Positions 44,078 to 54,875 of a stretch of DNA of 64,000 nucleotides are shown piece by piece. The notes below the pieces were generated by a model. The model saw only the letters and a list, made by a program, of their open reading frames with translations, had not been told where the DNA came from and made no database searches. A program made the translations under genes and the position numbers. The DNA is from Rhyacophila brunnea (Eukaryota > Arthropoda > Insecta > Trichoptera > Rhyacophilidae). The stretch covers positions 310,001-374,000 of the forward strand of contig JAGYXB010000141.1 in NCBI GenBank assembly GCA_022495005.1, in the 5' to 3' direction. Every line of letters starts with the position of its first letter. Position 1 is the stretch's first letter.

Positions 44078-44099
44078 TTAAAACTTTAATTTCGCACTC

Positions 44100-44340
44100 A
44101 AAATGCGACACGTGACCCCACGTGCACACTCACAATATTATAATGATTTGTTGTTATTCCATAAACAAAAGACACGCTTTTGGGCGCACGCAGTTGCGCG
44201 CGCATTGTTCGCGCGCCCGCTTCATGAATTTAAATTTCGAACGATGATACCATGTCCCGAACAAAAGAACGCAGGGAGTCGATTCTGGAAAGTTTCATTT
44301 GACATTCGGACGCGGTGTGAATATTGAAAACGAATTGAAT
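44100..44340. promoter_or_regulatory. GC-rich block with paired CACGTG E-boxes
   Basis: Two perfect CACGTG palindromes at 44109-44114 and 44119-44124 are exactly 10 bp apart, one helical turn. Further on is CACGCAGTTGCGCGCGCATT followed by GTTCGCGCGCCCG. The block begins 20 bp after the piggyBac element. CACGTG is bound by Myc/Max, USF, MITF and CLOCK/CYCLE-type bHLH proteins. The regulatory role is inferred. A 74-codon plus frame has no domain. Confidence 0.4.
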
Positions 44341-44604
44341 AAATATTAAAGACAGTCAATGTAAGGTAACGCGGCATCTAATGGCTATGTGAGAAAGCCG
44401 ATCGTGTACCTACTCGCCTACTAACAACGTTGATTTAATCACTAAACGTCATGCCGAAGAATGTTCGTTGGGACGCCTACTTATATTGAGTTTGACAGCT
44501 GCAATCGTGTGTACAAAAAATACCATTGTAATGACATTTAGCTGAGTTAAATACAAAAAAGAACAATATATAGGTATGATATCCATAGTCTGTCACACTG
44601 TAGA
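44341..44604. other. Noncoding sequence
   Basis: Nothing recognised. Confidence 0.3.
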
Positions 44605-45207
44605 CAGCGGTTCTCATGTGCGGCCACCAGAGGATTTTTCTGCGGCCACCAACATTTATTTTCAGTATTTAATTTAATTAACTGGGTTAGCGCTAAATAA
44701 TATGCGTTATTGGTAATGAGTCATACAACCATTTTAACAATACCACGGTTGAAAAATTTTGGTCGTAGTTATACGTTGACCAAGAATCAAGTCAATTCAA
44801 ACAATTGGCAACAATTGCTTTATTAATATTGTCGATTTTTCCTACTACTGTATACTGTGAAATATCATTCAGTGTAATGTACTTCATAAAAAAACTAAAA
44901 AACAAATATCGAAGCCAGTTGACAGAATGTTGTATGCGTATAAAAGCAGCCATGCAGCTCGCATTGGAAAAAAAGGAGTATTGAGGAATTTTAATTTGCA
45001 TTATTTTTATATATATAGATATGTACTAAAATGTTCTAATGTTTTTATTAAACGGAATTGTCTATAAATAAATTGATCCATTTTTTTTAGAAAATAAATA
45101 AAATTTAGCTTTATTTTTTTTTTAAATCACAACAAAAGTGATATTTAGTGCGGCCACCAGACGTTTCCATAGAACTAACTGTCAATTTCACGTGAGAACC
45201 ACGGCTG
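44605..45207 (+). mobile_element. Deleted hAT transposon
   Basis: Inverted ends CAGCGGTTCTCATGTGCGGC and (right, minus strand) CAGCCGTGGTTCTCACGTG, each followed inward by the phrase GTGCGGCCACCAGA (left) or its complement near the right end. CTGTAGA is present at both edges (44598-44604 and 45205-45211), a probable trace of the target duplication. The interior keeps the end of a hAT transposase. At 603 bp most of the gene is deleted. Confidence 0.8.
44811..44984 (+). pseudogene. hAT transposase hATC-domain remnant
   Basis: The frame reads LLILSIFPTTVYCEISFSVM then KLKNKYRSQLT and a short tail to a stop at 44982-44984. It matches the hATC dimerisation domain at the C-terminus of ZBED/SCAND3-like hAT transposases (C-E-x-x-FS-x-M-x-x-IK-x-KYR-x-x-L). 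Everything N-terminal, including the BED finger and catalytic residues, is gone. Confidence 0.78.
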
Positions 45208-46830
45208 TAGAAAACCTGGGCACAGATATGGTAATACGATATTACCTACTTGGCATAACCTAAACTTAAACAAAACAATTAACAATGCCACATAAATTAT
45301 CATACGCTACACAAACGCACTGAATGAAGAAGTCAATTATTTATTTGATTACAAAATTGCAAAAGGAGTCGAACAGATTTCAAAATATATTACGCTATAA
45401 AACACCAGATGAAATCAAATTTAATACGAATGGAAATCATCAAAAGGATTTGGAATTGATTTTTTTAATGGCCGCCGCCGGAGGCGAGATGGATAAATAA
45501 AATAAAATTGCAGCAGTGATTCGAGTTATGTTAAACAAATCGTTAAAGGGCAAAACGAAATGACTGATACAGACGGCAGTAAAAAGTTGAATTTTCACGA
45601 CCAACATCGTTTGGGATGTTGGACAATAATTTTGGCAGAATTTAAAGAAACAAGTGCACTTATGTAGTAAAGATTATAAACACACATTCGATTTTAGATG
45701 AAATTAAGATATTAATATACATAATCATTGATTGTCATCAATATTACCATTGACACGAAAATGTCAAAAGTTTACTTTCGTCGCAGATATTCCGAGGAAT
45801 ATACACAGGGAATTCAGAAATAATATGTTCTGTGAATATGTATACATTAGTGCTGAAAACTGATACGATTAATGTATTTAATTTGTTATGGCGTTCAATG
45901 CCAATTTTTTACTGTCACTTAGCTGTCACATCAGTTGCAAAACAACGTTACAACCATCCAAAGTTTTATAGTAACGAAAATGAGCTTTATTTGTAGGGAC
46001 TAAATTACATTTTATTTCAGGTTAATTCTTGTTGACAAACTAAATAATGGGTGGTTAAATCATTTTGAGACAATATATTTATTATATTATGCGAATGATA
46101 ACAATACTTAGATATTGCAGAATGAAACCATTTGGGTTAGGATTAAAGTTATACCTACCTGGTAACTGTCACATAACCTATCTTGGGTAAGAAACTGTTT
46201 TTATAAATACATAATTTTAGCATAGTGAGAGGTAGGTAGGTGTCAATATTATTATGCACAAATTACCGGCGGCGACGATTTTCTTTGACACAGATGACGC
46301 ATCGGGTCATTAGATTTAGAATATTAAAAGGGAATTCGAAACAGGTCGAACTAAATTACGAAATTAACTAAAAGAATGTTTAAAAGATGCGAATTTCTTA
46401 CAAAATGGGTAAGTAACTTATAAAATATAATCAAGAGCATAATTACTCCATTAAAAATATCGCTAATTTGTGGTATAATAAACTATTTGTCGCGTGATAC
46501 CTATCTTGTTCAATAATAATTATTTTTAGTTACAGGTGCGATTCTAGGAAAGTTGTATTTTTATTTATTTTTAATCCTCAAAATCAGTCAGTGCCTCGAG
46601 TCTCCCACATGCGAGTTTTCATGTTATCGTGGAATATAATGTGAGAATAAAACTCCGATATTGGAGGACTCATTAATAAATACAGTAGGTATAACGTAGG
46701 TATTCCAGTAAAGAAAAAAACAGTCCGAAACTATTAAATTTCTAAGCTTTAAATACAGGCCTCAGTTATTGACCACGACCACAAACTGTATACCTACCTA
46801 TTTGCTTAAAACAATAATAATGCCACTTGG
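45208..46830. other. Noncoding sequence, GC-richer at 45440-45640 and 46260-46370
   Basis: No gene recognised. The first patch contains AATGGCCGCCGCCGGAGGCG, the second ATTACCGGCGGCGACGAT and ACAGATGACGCATCGGGTCA. Both lack repeat partners and could be regulatory DNA downstream of the candidate exon at 46843. Confidence 0.35.
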
Positions 46831-46842
46831 ACAGGATCATAC

Positions 46843-47037
46843 CTCATCTGGCTTATCCTTGGGCTTTGGAGGCGACTGATCCTTGGGTTCCTTTTTGTCC
46901 GCGGCGATAGTAGCTGCAAGTGCGGCAGCTGCAGCTGCAGCAGCGGCTGCTACGTCCTTTTGCTTAGCGCTCTTCTTCTTGCTTTCTTTCTTTTCGCTGC
47001 CATCAACATGGTTCTTCGGTGATTCTTTCAGCCTCAC
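46843..47037 (-). CDS. Candidate exon: Lys/Pro-rich protein with alanine tract
   Basis: On the minus strand the frame reads RLKESPKNHVDGSEKKESKK, then KSAKQKD, an alanine tract of ten residues, LAATIAADKKEPKDQ and SPPKPKDKPDE. It ends exactly at a strong splice donor, GAG|GTATGA, in phase 0 (exon edge 46843). The alanine tract uses GCA, GCC, GCT and GCG in mixed order, which argues for selection on protein and against a triplet-repeat expansion. The frame is open up to a TGA at 47056-47058 and has no ATG, so either this is an internal exon (possible acceptor CTATCATAG at about 47039) or it starts at a non-AUG codon. The product is probably disordered, nuclear or cytoskeletal. I cannot name the gene. 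Confidence 0.55.
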
Positions 47038-47099
47038 TATGATAGCAATTTTCGTTCACAAGATGCTGAACGCTTCGCCGCACCAAAACGGACTACGAT

Positions 47100-47430
47100 G
47101 ACAGCTTCGTAATTTTACGAGACAACTGACAAAAAAAAACTTCTGACTCCGTCTGACGAAATCGACAAAACGATCTCGATTACACTGGCAAGGATAATTT
47201 TATTTAAAAAATTACACCAACTTGACCATCATCACAAAAAAAAACAACACACTTTTGACACTTGATATATCCAATACAAGTGGAATTCGGAGATTTGACA
47301 GGTTGTTTACACTATTTTACTTGACAGTAAAACGAGTGATCAACAAATCGTAGCCACAAAAACACTGCAAATTTCAAACACTGTAATAAATCACTTTTCA
47401 ATGGATATGCACTTGGGAGGTATCCAAAAA
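47100..47430 (-). other. Probable 5' untranslated or intron sequence
   Basis: Between the candidate exon and the GC-rich block. On the minus strand it contains T runs and TCAGACGGAGTCAG near 47140-47155, an initiator-like TCAG context. No coding frame is visible. Whether it is 5' untranslated region or intron cannot be decided here. Confidence 0.35.
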
Positions 47431-48090
47431 TCACTTCAGGCAGGATATGTCACTTAATCCATGGCCGGCAAGGCGACAGGTGGGCAGGAGACGGAGAAGG
47501 ATGGAAACCTCACCGGTGTGGGGCCAATCGCAACATTCCAACGCGGCAAATTCGAATTCGGAACGCCGACCCGGCGGAACATAGAATGATAATAAAACCG
47601 CGCGCGGGAAGAATAAAGAAATAGGCACACGGCAGTTGGCGGTGGCGGCACACCGCGAGAGCGCGCTATTGATTTTTGTAAAAGGCGAACGCGAAAACCA
47701 CCCCGCGGACACCCGGCCTTTCAAAGCACAGGCCAGTAAAGGTTAACAGACAACACAAATTAAATCCCATCAAGGAAAAAACAAATAGCGAAATCTAGAG
47801 ACTCTGTTATCGGGGGCTATTGAGCGGCGCACAACACAAACACAATGGACCGCGCGATTCGTGAGATGGGGCGCGGATGTTAGCTCCGCGACGGTTTGAC
47901 TCGCAATGAAGAGCGGCGGAGCGGGAGCGGGGTTTCCCCCTCTACAGCTGTTCGCATGCGCGGGGACGACCGGATGATCAAAGTGGGGGGAAGGCAGTGT
48001 GGAAAAGCGCCGCGAGAACGGCGTTGTCAGACTTGCAGCGTGCATCGTTCCGAGTAGATAGCTTTCTGGTACTGCCAAAAAGCTCCCGAG
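47430..48090 (-). promoter_or_regulatory. CpG-rich block, candidate promoter
   Basis: This is the longest GC- and CG-rich stretch of the window. It contains ACCGCGCGCGGGAAGAATAA, CGCGAGAGCGCGC and CCGCGCGATTC. It lies directly upstream of the minus-strand candidate exon. Overlapping frames on both strands (97, 65, 102 and 99 codons) are typical by-products of CG-rich DNA and have no domains. Assignment as a promoter is inference from composition and position; no TATA or initiator is decisive. Confidence 0.45.
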
Positions 48091-48720
48091 CTTTTGTTGA
48101 TGCCGAATGCCGTCTAGCGGCGTCGCAAAAGCTGTATATAAACCACGAACAACATAATCCGCAATTTATTAACAGCTTTTTATTTGTTTGGATAATTAAA
48201 AGCTATGTAATGCGATTTAGTCATTTAGCAGAATATTTCCACTACCATAATAAGCGTATGAATATGAGAAATTTGGTAATATTGATTTTTAGTTAATTTA
48301 GAATAGGTATATGCTTGCAAACAATAAAAATAATACGTAGAAAAGCTCCCTCTCAGACGTATTATTTCTTGAACTTAAATCAACATTAATTATTTAATAA
48401 AATAATGTTATTGTATTGCATAATGCCAAATAAATTAATTAACTACCAATTATTAACTAGTTAGGTTCGATGCATGTTTCATAACGATGGATTACAATAC
48501 CTTCCGATTTGGAATATATATAAATGTTAGGTATATCAACTATCACTTCTCTCCATTTTGAATGTGAATAGCACGCTGTCACTTTTATTTTTAGTATGGT
48601 TTTTCGCCTGGATTTTAGGACTTGAAGGTGGACAATTAACACACCGGAATTATGGTGGAAACGACGAGTTTATTTGATGATAATAAATACTAGATTACTA
48701 CATTTTATATAATTTATTTT
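48091..48720. other. Noncoding sequence
   Basis: AT-rich, nothing recognised. Confidence 0.3.
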
Positions 48721-49000
48721 ACGGATGGCGAAATGTGCGTAACGCGAGCGAATAGTGTTTTCTGTCTGGTAGCCGGCCACGTTCTGCCGCGCCTAAACAA
48801 AACAAACACGGCCGTTTGCGAAAACACAATGCGGACTTCCCAATATGAAATTTCGCCGGCAAACATTGACAACGTTGCCGGTTTATTAATATTTATTTTT
48901 GTAATCAATCCACTCACTATTTGTTGGTTTGATATCGATTTGGGCCTCCAGATTCACAGAGACATCCCCAAATGGGGACCATACGGGGGTGTAACACTAC
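48720..49000. other. GC-richer unique block
   Basis: Contains GTAGCCGGCCACGTTCTGCC, CACGGCCGTTTGCG, AATTTCGCCGGCAAACATTG and GATATCGATTTGGGCC. A 103-codon plus frame with ATG (48733) spans it but shows no domain, and a minus frame overlaps. Candidate conserved noncoding DNA. Confidence 0.35.
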
Positions 49001-49919
49001 GTACATTTAATAACATTTCAGTTTATAGCTATATTAATAATTGAATCAGGTATGTGCCTTACTCGCCTCGGAAACTTGGTTATTAATACTGGGAAATGAA
49101 TGAGTTCTGATTGGTTTTAAAACAGAAAATGCGCTGGAGTAGACAATTCAATGCTCTACAGACGGTGTGGGGATTGTGATGCAGTTTTGTGAACTGCGTG
49201 AATGACTAATATCAGGCAACCCAAAACATCCGCAAAATAAGAACTATTTTGAATGGGGATGTGTGGAGGGAGTTGTAGGGAAAAGCCACACCGGGTTGTC
49301 TCATTCTTGTTGGGGATGACGTTAATGCCTCCACGTATAGGCTAGCAAACGATTATAACGTTATACACAAAATTTAGCTGTGCATAGATGAAAGTAAGCT
49401 ATTAGACTCCGGCTTGTATATCGACACATACACGTCACAGCGGTCGTTTCTGAAACTAAAACCGTTGCTACTGTAAAGCATGCAAAAAGCGCATGACCTA
49501 ATACTATCTTCAAATACAGCGCCATGACGTAGATGTCAATATATAGAAGCCGAATAGTTGTCAGAAGCTTACTTTCTACCTACCAGACAAATATGAAATT
49601 ATGTGTTTGTGAAATTAGATTTGTATGAATGGTGAAAATACGGGACGCACAAATTTGTGTTATTGCTAATCGCTTTTCAAATGCAAATAACACATTAATT
49701 ACAAAATAAATTAAAAGTGCCTGTAGCCATTGTGTTGGCAAAAATATTATTACATAATTAAAAACACTACATTTTTTACGCAAACATATAAGAACATGAG
49801 ATGTGTGCAGTGGTAATGCCAAATTGGGAGGGCGATAACTATGTTCAACTAAATTGCTTCGGGTGTTGATATATTCCACTTGCGAGAGGTGAGTTTAGAT
49901 GGACGCTATTTTATAAATT
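49001..49919. other. Noncoding sequence
   Basis: No gene or repeat recognised. 49140-49330 is less AT-rich and may be an eroded repeat. Confidence 0.3.
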
Positions 49920-50165
49920 CTTAAGATAGGGCCTCCTTAACAAACTCGGTGTACTTCTTTGAACTTCTATAGATGTATAATTATTGTATTGTCAGTATTG
50001 TCACTGCTTTTGTATGTTTATATTATGTTCTCTTTTTATATTTTCATTTTTATCGCTTTTATTACTTTTTTCTTCTTCTTTATAATAATGTTTCATGTCA
50101 TGTTGTGAACGTCTTACACTTATAATTTATAATGTTCATAATATGCTAAAAATAAATAAATTGAG
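49920..50165 (+). repeat. LINE 3' tail, second copy
   Basis: T-rich sequence followed by CATGTTGTGAACGTCTTACA and AAAATAAATAAATTGAGATT. Same layout and shared GTTGTGAACGTCTT word as 23300-23635. It is 5'-truncated and has no coding sequence. Confidence 0.6.
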
Positions 50166-51009
50166 ATTGAAAAAAGATTAAGCAGTTACTTATTAATTAA
50201 TATGAAAAAGGCTTGTACATAATATGGCTAGTTAAGTGTGGACATACCTATTTATTTTTCAATTTTCTAGCGCTTAAATCCCTCCAACGGGCACTCACCG
50301 ACGCTGAGAAATATTATTTAATTAAACTAAAGTTATGGATGCATTGTATTATATCGTAGGCAGTATAAAAACATGCTTAAATAAACTGTCAGCTAATTAA
50401 CGTATGGATAGTTTAAAATTCAAACAAGCACCTGGCTTACGAAGTTGGAAGTGTGTTTACAGGTGAGGTGAGATGGCTTCCGGTGCACAGCGTGCTTAAC
50501 GACCCGCTCATAAGGGTACATAATTGGGTAACTAACGCTACTTTGTAATATATAATTTAATAATATGCATATTTTATTATCACGTCATTAAATAAACAGG
50601 GATAGGTAATTTCGTCGACTACATAATGTTAAGATCAAAATTTAATTCCAACTGGTACCTAAACTATAAAAAGATTGAGAATTCACTGATACATACAGAA
50701 CAATACTGAAAGAACGATACTTACTTAATATTGGTAACAAAAATAAATTATAACTACTAATTAATAAATATATAGTACAAAAAACAATATGGACATACAA
50801 AAAAAAGTATGCTTCACGTCCATAATATGAGGCCGGGATTTTTTTAAACGCAACAAAATTTGCCTTTGTGGCGACCAGCAGGTCGGATAGAAATAATTAG
50901 CAATTTTGCAATTTGCCACAGGAGATTTTATTAAACCGAGCCGACAAGAAATTGGAGACAATGTTTTTGCATTATGAATTACCTATGCCAAATTTTCTAT
51001 CGGATTTTC
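50166..51009. other. Noncoding sequence
   Basis: AT-rich. A patch at 50840-50960 (GCCTTTGTGGCGACCAGCAG, GGTCGGATAGAAATAATTAG) is less biased and has no repeat partner. Confidence 0.3.
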
Positions 51010-51253
51010 AACCGATCTCGAGTTTGGTGGAATATAGGATAAACTTAAGCACGTCGTTTTAAGCTTGTCCTTCGTTCTGACACCTGCTCACAGTATTAGT
51101 GTATTTGAAGGTCGCAACACATCCTTACTATTTATTGCACGTCTATAATGTGTGGTTCATTTTCGTAAGACATTCACACATCCAAAACCCTGCGTCAAAA
51201 TGTAGTGTATTGGGGTATATATAGCCTATCGGTATTATTAATCTGTTTTGTAT
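51010..51253 (+). repeat. GGGATAAAC repeat family, copy 4
   Basis: CAACCGATCTCGAGTTTGG, GGATAAACTTAAGCACGT, TTGCACGTCTATAATGTGTG, GGTTCATTTTCGTAAGACA, AAACCCTGCGTCAAAATGTA, TATAGCCTATCGGTATTATT and AATCTGTTTTGT in family order. The left part before GTAACCG is missing. Confidence 0.78.
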
Positions 51254-51484
51254 GTATAATGCTACCACCAATTTTAAAACTATTTTTAATCAGTGGTGTC
51301 ACGTCCGAGTGAATTATGGAAATCAAAAGTAGACAGATAGACATACAGATTTAAGGATAGACAACGATTGGATCTAGATGCGCTCAGCCGTTCCGTTTGT
51401 ATGAATGTACAATTATTGTTTTTCGATACGCATGTTACCTAATAGATCTTTTCTAAGTATGCGTCATCGATACCCCGTGCGCCA

Positions 51485-51600
51485 CTCTACTTGTAACCCA
51501 CCTCACCACTTCAACGCTGCTATCTGACCACTTCATCCACTCATAAAAAAATGTTGCAAGTGCGTTATTTTTGAGAAGTTTTATCTTGTTAGTGAATTGT
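51485..51600 (+). repeat. Dispersed repeat, partner of 5215-5330
   Basis: Shares CTATCTGACCAC spacing and TTGCAAGTGCGTTATT with the first copy. Confidence 0.45.
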
Positions 51601-52500
51601 CATTCATTCCCAAATCTATTATTATTCATATTTGAAAGATCGCTTATTATCAACACGATATTTAAAAGTTGGCAACATAATGTAGGTACCTATATAGCGA
51701 TAATTAAAATGTTTCTACCATTGATACTTTATAGAGGTCCGTCGCAATATAAACACCGCAAAAGAAACAAAAAAGAGAGTCATTGACATGCGAGAAAAAG
51801 AACCACTGTTATAATACCTGCGCAAAGATATAATATATCCTTGTTGTTATACATCGCTTTTTATATGAGTTAATAACACACCATTCAAAGGTAGATATTA
51901 CCAATAAAAAAAGGAAAAAAAACTATGCCTTCGGAACTGGCAGGTGGAAGCAAGCCAAGCCATTAAGTTATTCGAACAAGTGAGGCGATTCGCCAAAGAA
52001 GAACGTTGTAATAGGGACTTTTTGTTTTACATTGAAATTTATCATCATTTATTTACAATTGTTACAAGGTAGATTAAACTGCATGATATATTATAATATT
52101 ATACTTACATAATATGTATTTTCTGGAACGATTTCCCCGGTTTAAATAGACAGTAAATATCATGAGAAGAATTATTAATACCTATAATACATTTCTACAG
52201 CTATATATTAAAAATAAGTTACGTAACTTCTTCACACCATATTCGATCCTAAGACGATCATACTTATGGGGGGGGGCTGACAGGGCTATAGCCTAGGGGC
52301 CCGGCGTGGCGAGTCGACCAGATAAATGAGATAAACACACAATATCTTAAATTTGCTCTAATGGTAAAAAGTCGCCTGCGGCGCTATTTTCCTTCATTAA
52401 AAAAACATTTAATCATTTAGTGCAATAGACTGCCTTTAACCTAAGCGATGGGTGTTTGTGTGGGCTGGATGGGTGGGCCCGCTTCAGGATGTGGGGTCCA
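51601..52500. other. Noncoding sequence
   Basis: No gene recognised. 52265-52315 contains a run of nine G and GCCTAGGGGCCCGGCG, a GC island that may be a transposon end. Confidence 0.3.
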
Positions 52501-52509
52501 TGCTTATGG

Positions 52510-52536
52510 GTCTACCTACACTCTGTGTAGGTAGAC
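52510..52536. repeat. Perfect 12-bp hairpin
   Basis: GTCTACCTACAC and GTGTAGGTAGAC are exact reverse complements separated by TCT. It would form a tight stem-loop on either strand. No T run follows that would suggest a terminator. Confidence 0.8.
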
Positions 52537-52684
52537 ATATACACACAGTCCTACACCATAGAGGTATTAAATAACTATACAGAGTAGAGGTTGCATGAAC
52601 AGATTTTTTATTTTTAGAAATGGATGTTAGCCACTTGATCAATCTATTGGGTTCAAACACACATTGATAAACAACATGTAAATT

Positions 52685-52800
52685 CAAAGACGCGGGATTC
52701 GAACCCGGGACCCACGAAATTATAAGCTGTGACCATTGTGGGTTAAGTAATAGGAATGGTAATGGATTTAAGTCATGTACTATTCCATTTGAGTATATAC
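52685..52800 (-). repeat. tRNA-derived SINE, minus strand
   Basis: On the minus strand a perfect B box GGGTTCGAATCCCGC (52692-52706) follows an A-box-like TGGTCACAGC (52726-52735) at tRNA-like distance. The preceding CTCAAATGGAATAGTACATG is shared with 41341-41385. The acceptor stem is not evident, so this is a SINE head. Confidence 0.65.
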
Positions 52801-52959
52801 ATAGTTGTAATTGTACATAGTTGTAAGAAAATACAGAAAACGTAGTAAGTATCAATTTTACATAATTTAATAATGATCATGGCCGGTTTAGAACTTTTAA
52901 ACTTAGAACTACCTAGATTGTTTATATTTTTCTCTTGGGTAGTAGTGATTTTAAACATA

Positions 52960-53170
52960 AAGGACGTCGCTCACTTCTAGATGAAAGCGTTAAACATGCT
53001 CGCCGATTCGTTTCCACGGGGGCCAATTTAACGATCATTTGTTGAGAGTTTAAGGCCCGATCGGCCAATCGAGCAAAACTTAGAAATTGAATTACGGCAG
53101 GGCCGACATTAGATTAAACAGCCACAGCTTATGGATTAAGCCGTTATTTTATTGAATAATTTTATTGGGC
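52960..53170. other. GC-richer unique block
   Basis: Contains TTTCCACGGGGGCCAATTTA, GGCCCGATCGGCCAATCGAG and ACGGCAGGGCCGACATTAG, with several short palindromes. No repeat partner. Possible regulatory DNA. Confidence 0.35.
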
Positions 53171-54694
53171 TGGAAGCCGGACTTACAAGGAATGTGGGTA
53201 AAATTTTACTGCACACATTATGATACTGAAATATTTGATACCCTCGATATTACAGCATTTAATTTCATGTTTTTATGGGACTATTAAAGCATATTATGAA
53301 TGTGGTGGGCAAGACATTGCATACTTTTTGATTGACCTGGAAGCCGTACTTAAAATTATGTGACTGATAGTTGACACTAAAATATTTAATATCCACATTA
53401 CTTAGTACTAAAATAACTAGATACCTAAGTACATATTGAATTGTGTGGAGAAATAAATGAGAATTATAATCATAGCACCCACCCGTCCACGTACATGGAT
53501 TTACCTAGTGTGCATTTTAAACTATCGCGTTAATAACAGCTGTTAACACGTAAAAGTGCTGAATGTCTCACTAATCTCGTTCTTTAAGAGTAAGCGAGAC
53601 GTGATGTTGTCATTGTATAGTATTATTTGACAGGTCGTGGAAATTGGTTAACCTCAAAAAGAGTCTACGCGGTGTATTCCGTTTTTTTACCGGCAGGTTC
53701 GCCACTATCGTTCGACTGCGCAGGCGCAGATATCGCGCAGTCTAATTGTCGCGTGAAAATTCAGAACTTTTTAAATTTTTTTAACCCATGCATGCATCTT
53801 GCAATTTTCACGATAATACGTGTTTACGGGGTATAAGACTACTTTATACATGTAACACACATAATTATATCGCAACACCTCAGAAACTTATGCGCACGCA
53901 CCAATATTTTTTGTACCTACCTACATTTCTTAATATAAATAACAACGTGATCTCTTTGATATACGGCCATCTGTTTTCGGTGCAACAGCTCACTGTGAAC
54001 TATGATACGGCGAACTGTATAGGTACAATTTACATTTAACCGTTTAGAAGGGCCCTATGATTCATCTAACGCTACGTCAACGTTGGTAAGTCAACGGTTA
54101 CTATCGATTCGAAACAATAATAATATCTACAATTATAGGTCTTTAATCATAATTAAAGGAAAAAGTTATGTGGCGGTTATTATTAACATAAGTTTTTTTA
54201 CGAATAGGTATAGGTAACGGTTGTCAGGCATTCGCCCAACCAATTTTGTCCTTGCACTGGATCAAAATACACGAAAAAATGCATTTTTTTCCAGGCAAAG
54301 ACGGGTGTTATACCAACTAGGTAACCATGACCACACGTTACCAACAAAGCATCGTGTCATTATCATGTCAGTAACCGTTTCACTTACAATGTATTTATTA
54401 TTAATGTCTTTATGATTGACCAAGTAGGTATCAATCTTCGTTCATATAAATAGACACGCATTCTTCGTCTTTATAGTATCATAATGGTCCAATAAAACAC
54501 GGCAACAGACAATGGTCAATGTGGATAGTATTTGTGCAATCATCTTCACACGAAGCAGACGCCACAGGAAAATCATTTTTAACGAGGAACATAACCGATC
54601 CTGTATTCTTCATTCGCTCCACATTTTGATGTTAATCCTAGGTGACTTCCAAAAAGATTTTTACAATATTTATTAAATGACAGAAATTTCGGTC
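53171..54694. other. Noncoding sequence with CG-rich patch 53630-53770
   Basis: Mostly AT-rich. At 53714-53742 the inverted pair GACTGCGC/GCGCAGTC surrounds a CG-rich core. Frames of 69, 83 and 64 codons show no domains. Confidence 0.3.
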
Positions 54695-54875
54695 ACAGTT
54701 CTCCGTGAGCTTTCTATCGGAAAGAAATGACCGTATACTACACGGTCTCCAATTTTGGCAAAATTCATGAAGTCAAGAATGAAAACCTAATCTAACCTAA
54801 CAAATAATCCAGTAGGTATATCGATTATTTTCAAAATTTGGATTCCTATAAATTGACAAGAACCGTATTTTGAAT
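54695..54875 (-). repeat. TTAGG-containing interspersed repeat, minus copy 2
   Basis: Shares the left piece (GAGCTTTCTATCGGAAAGAA) with 42595-42645 and the right piece (read on minus: TTGTTAGGTTAGATTAGG, CTTGACTTCATGAATTTTG) with all copies. Confidence 0.7.

Noticed and set aside
46883..47101. 72-codon plus frame with alanine/serine tract
   Set aside because: Antisense shadow of the minus-strand exon; the splice donor and charged composition favour the minus strand.
47431..48296. Several 60-100 codon frames on both strands
   Set aside because: CG-rich DNA lacks stop codons; frames overlap in opposite directions and have no domains.
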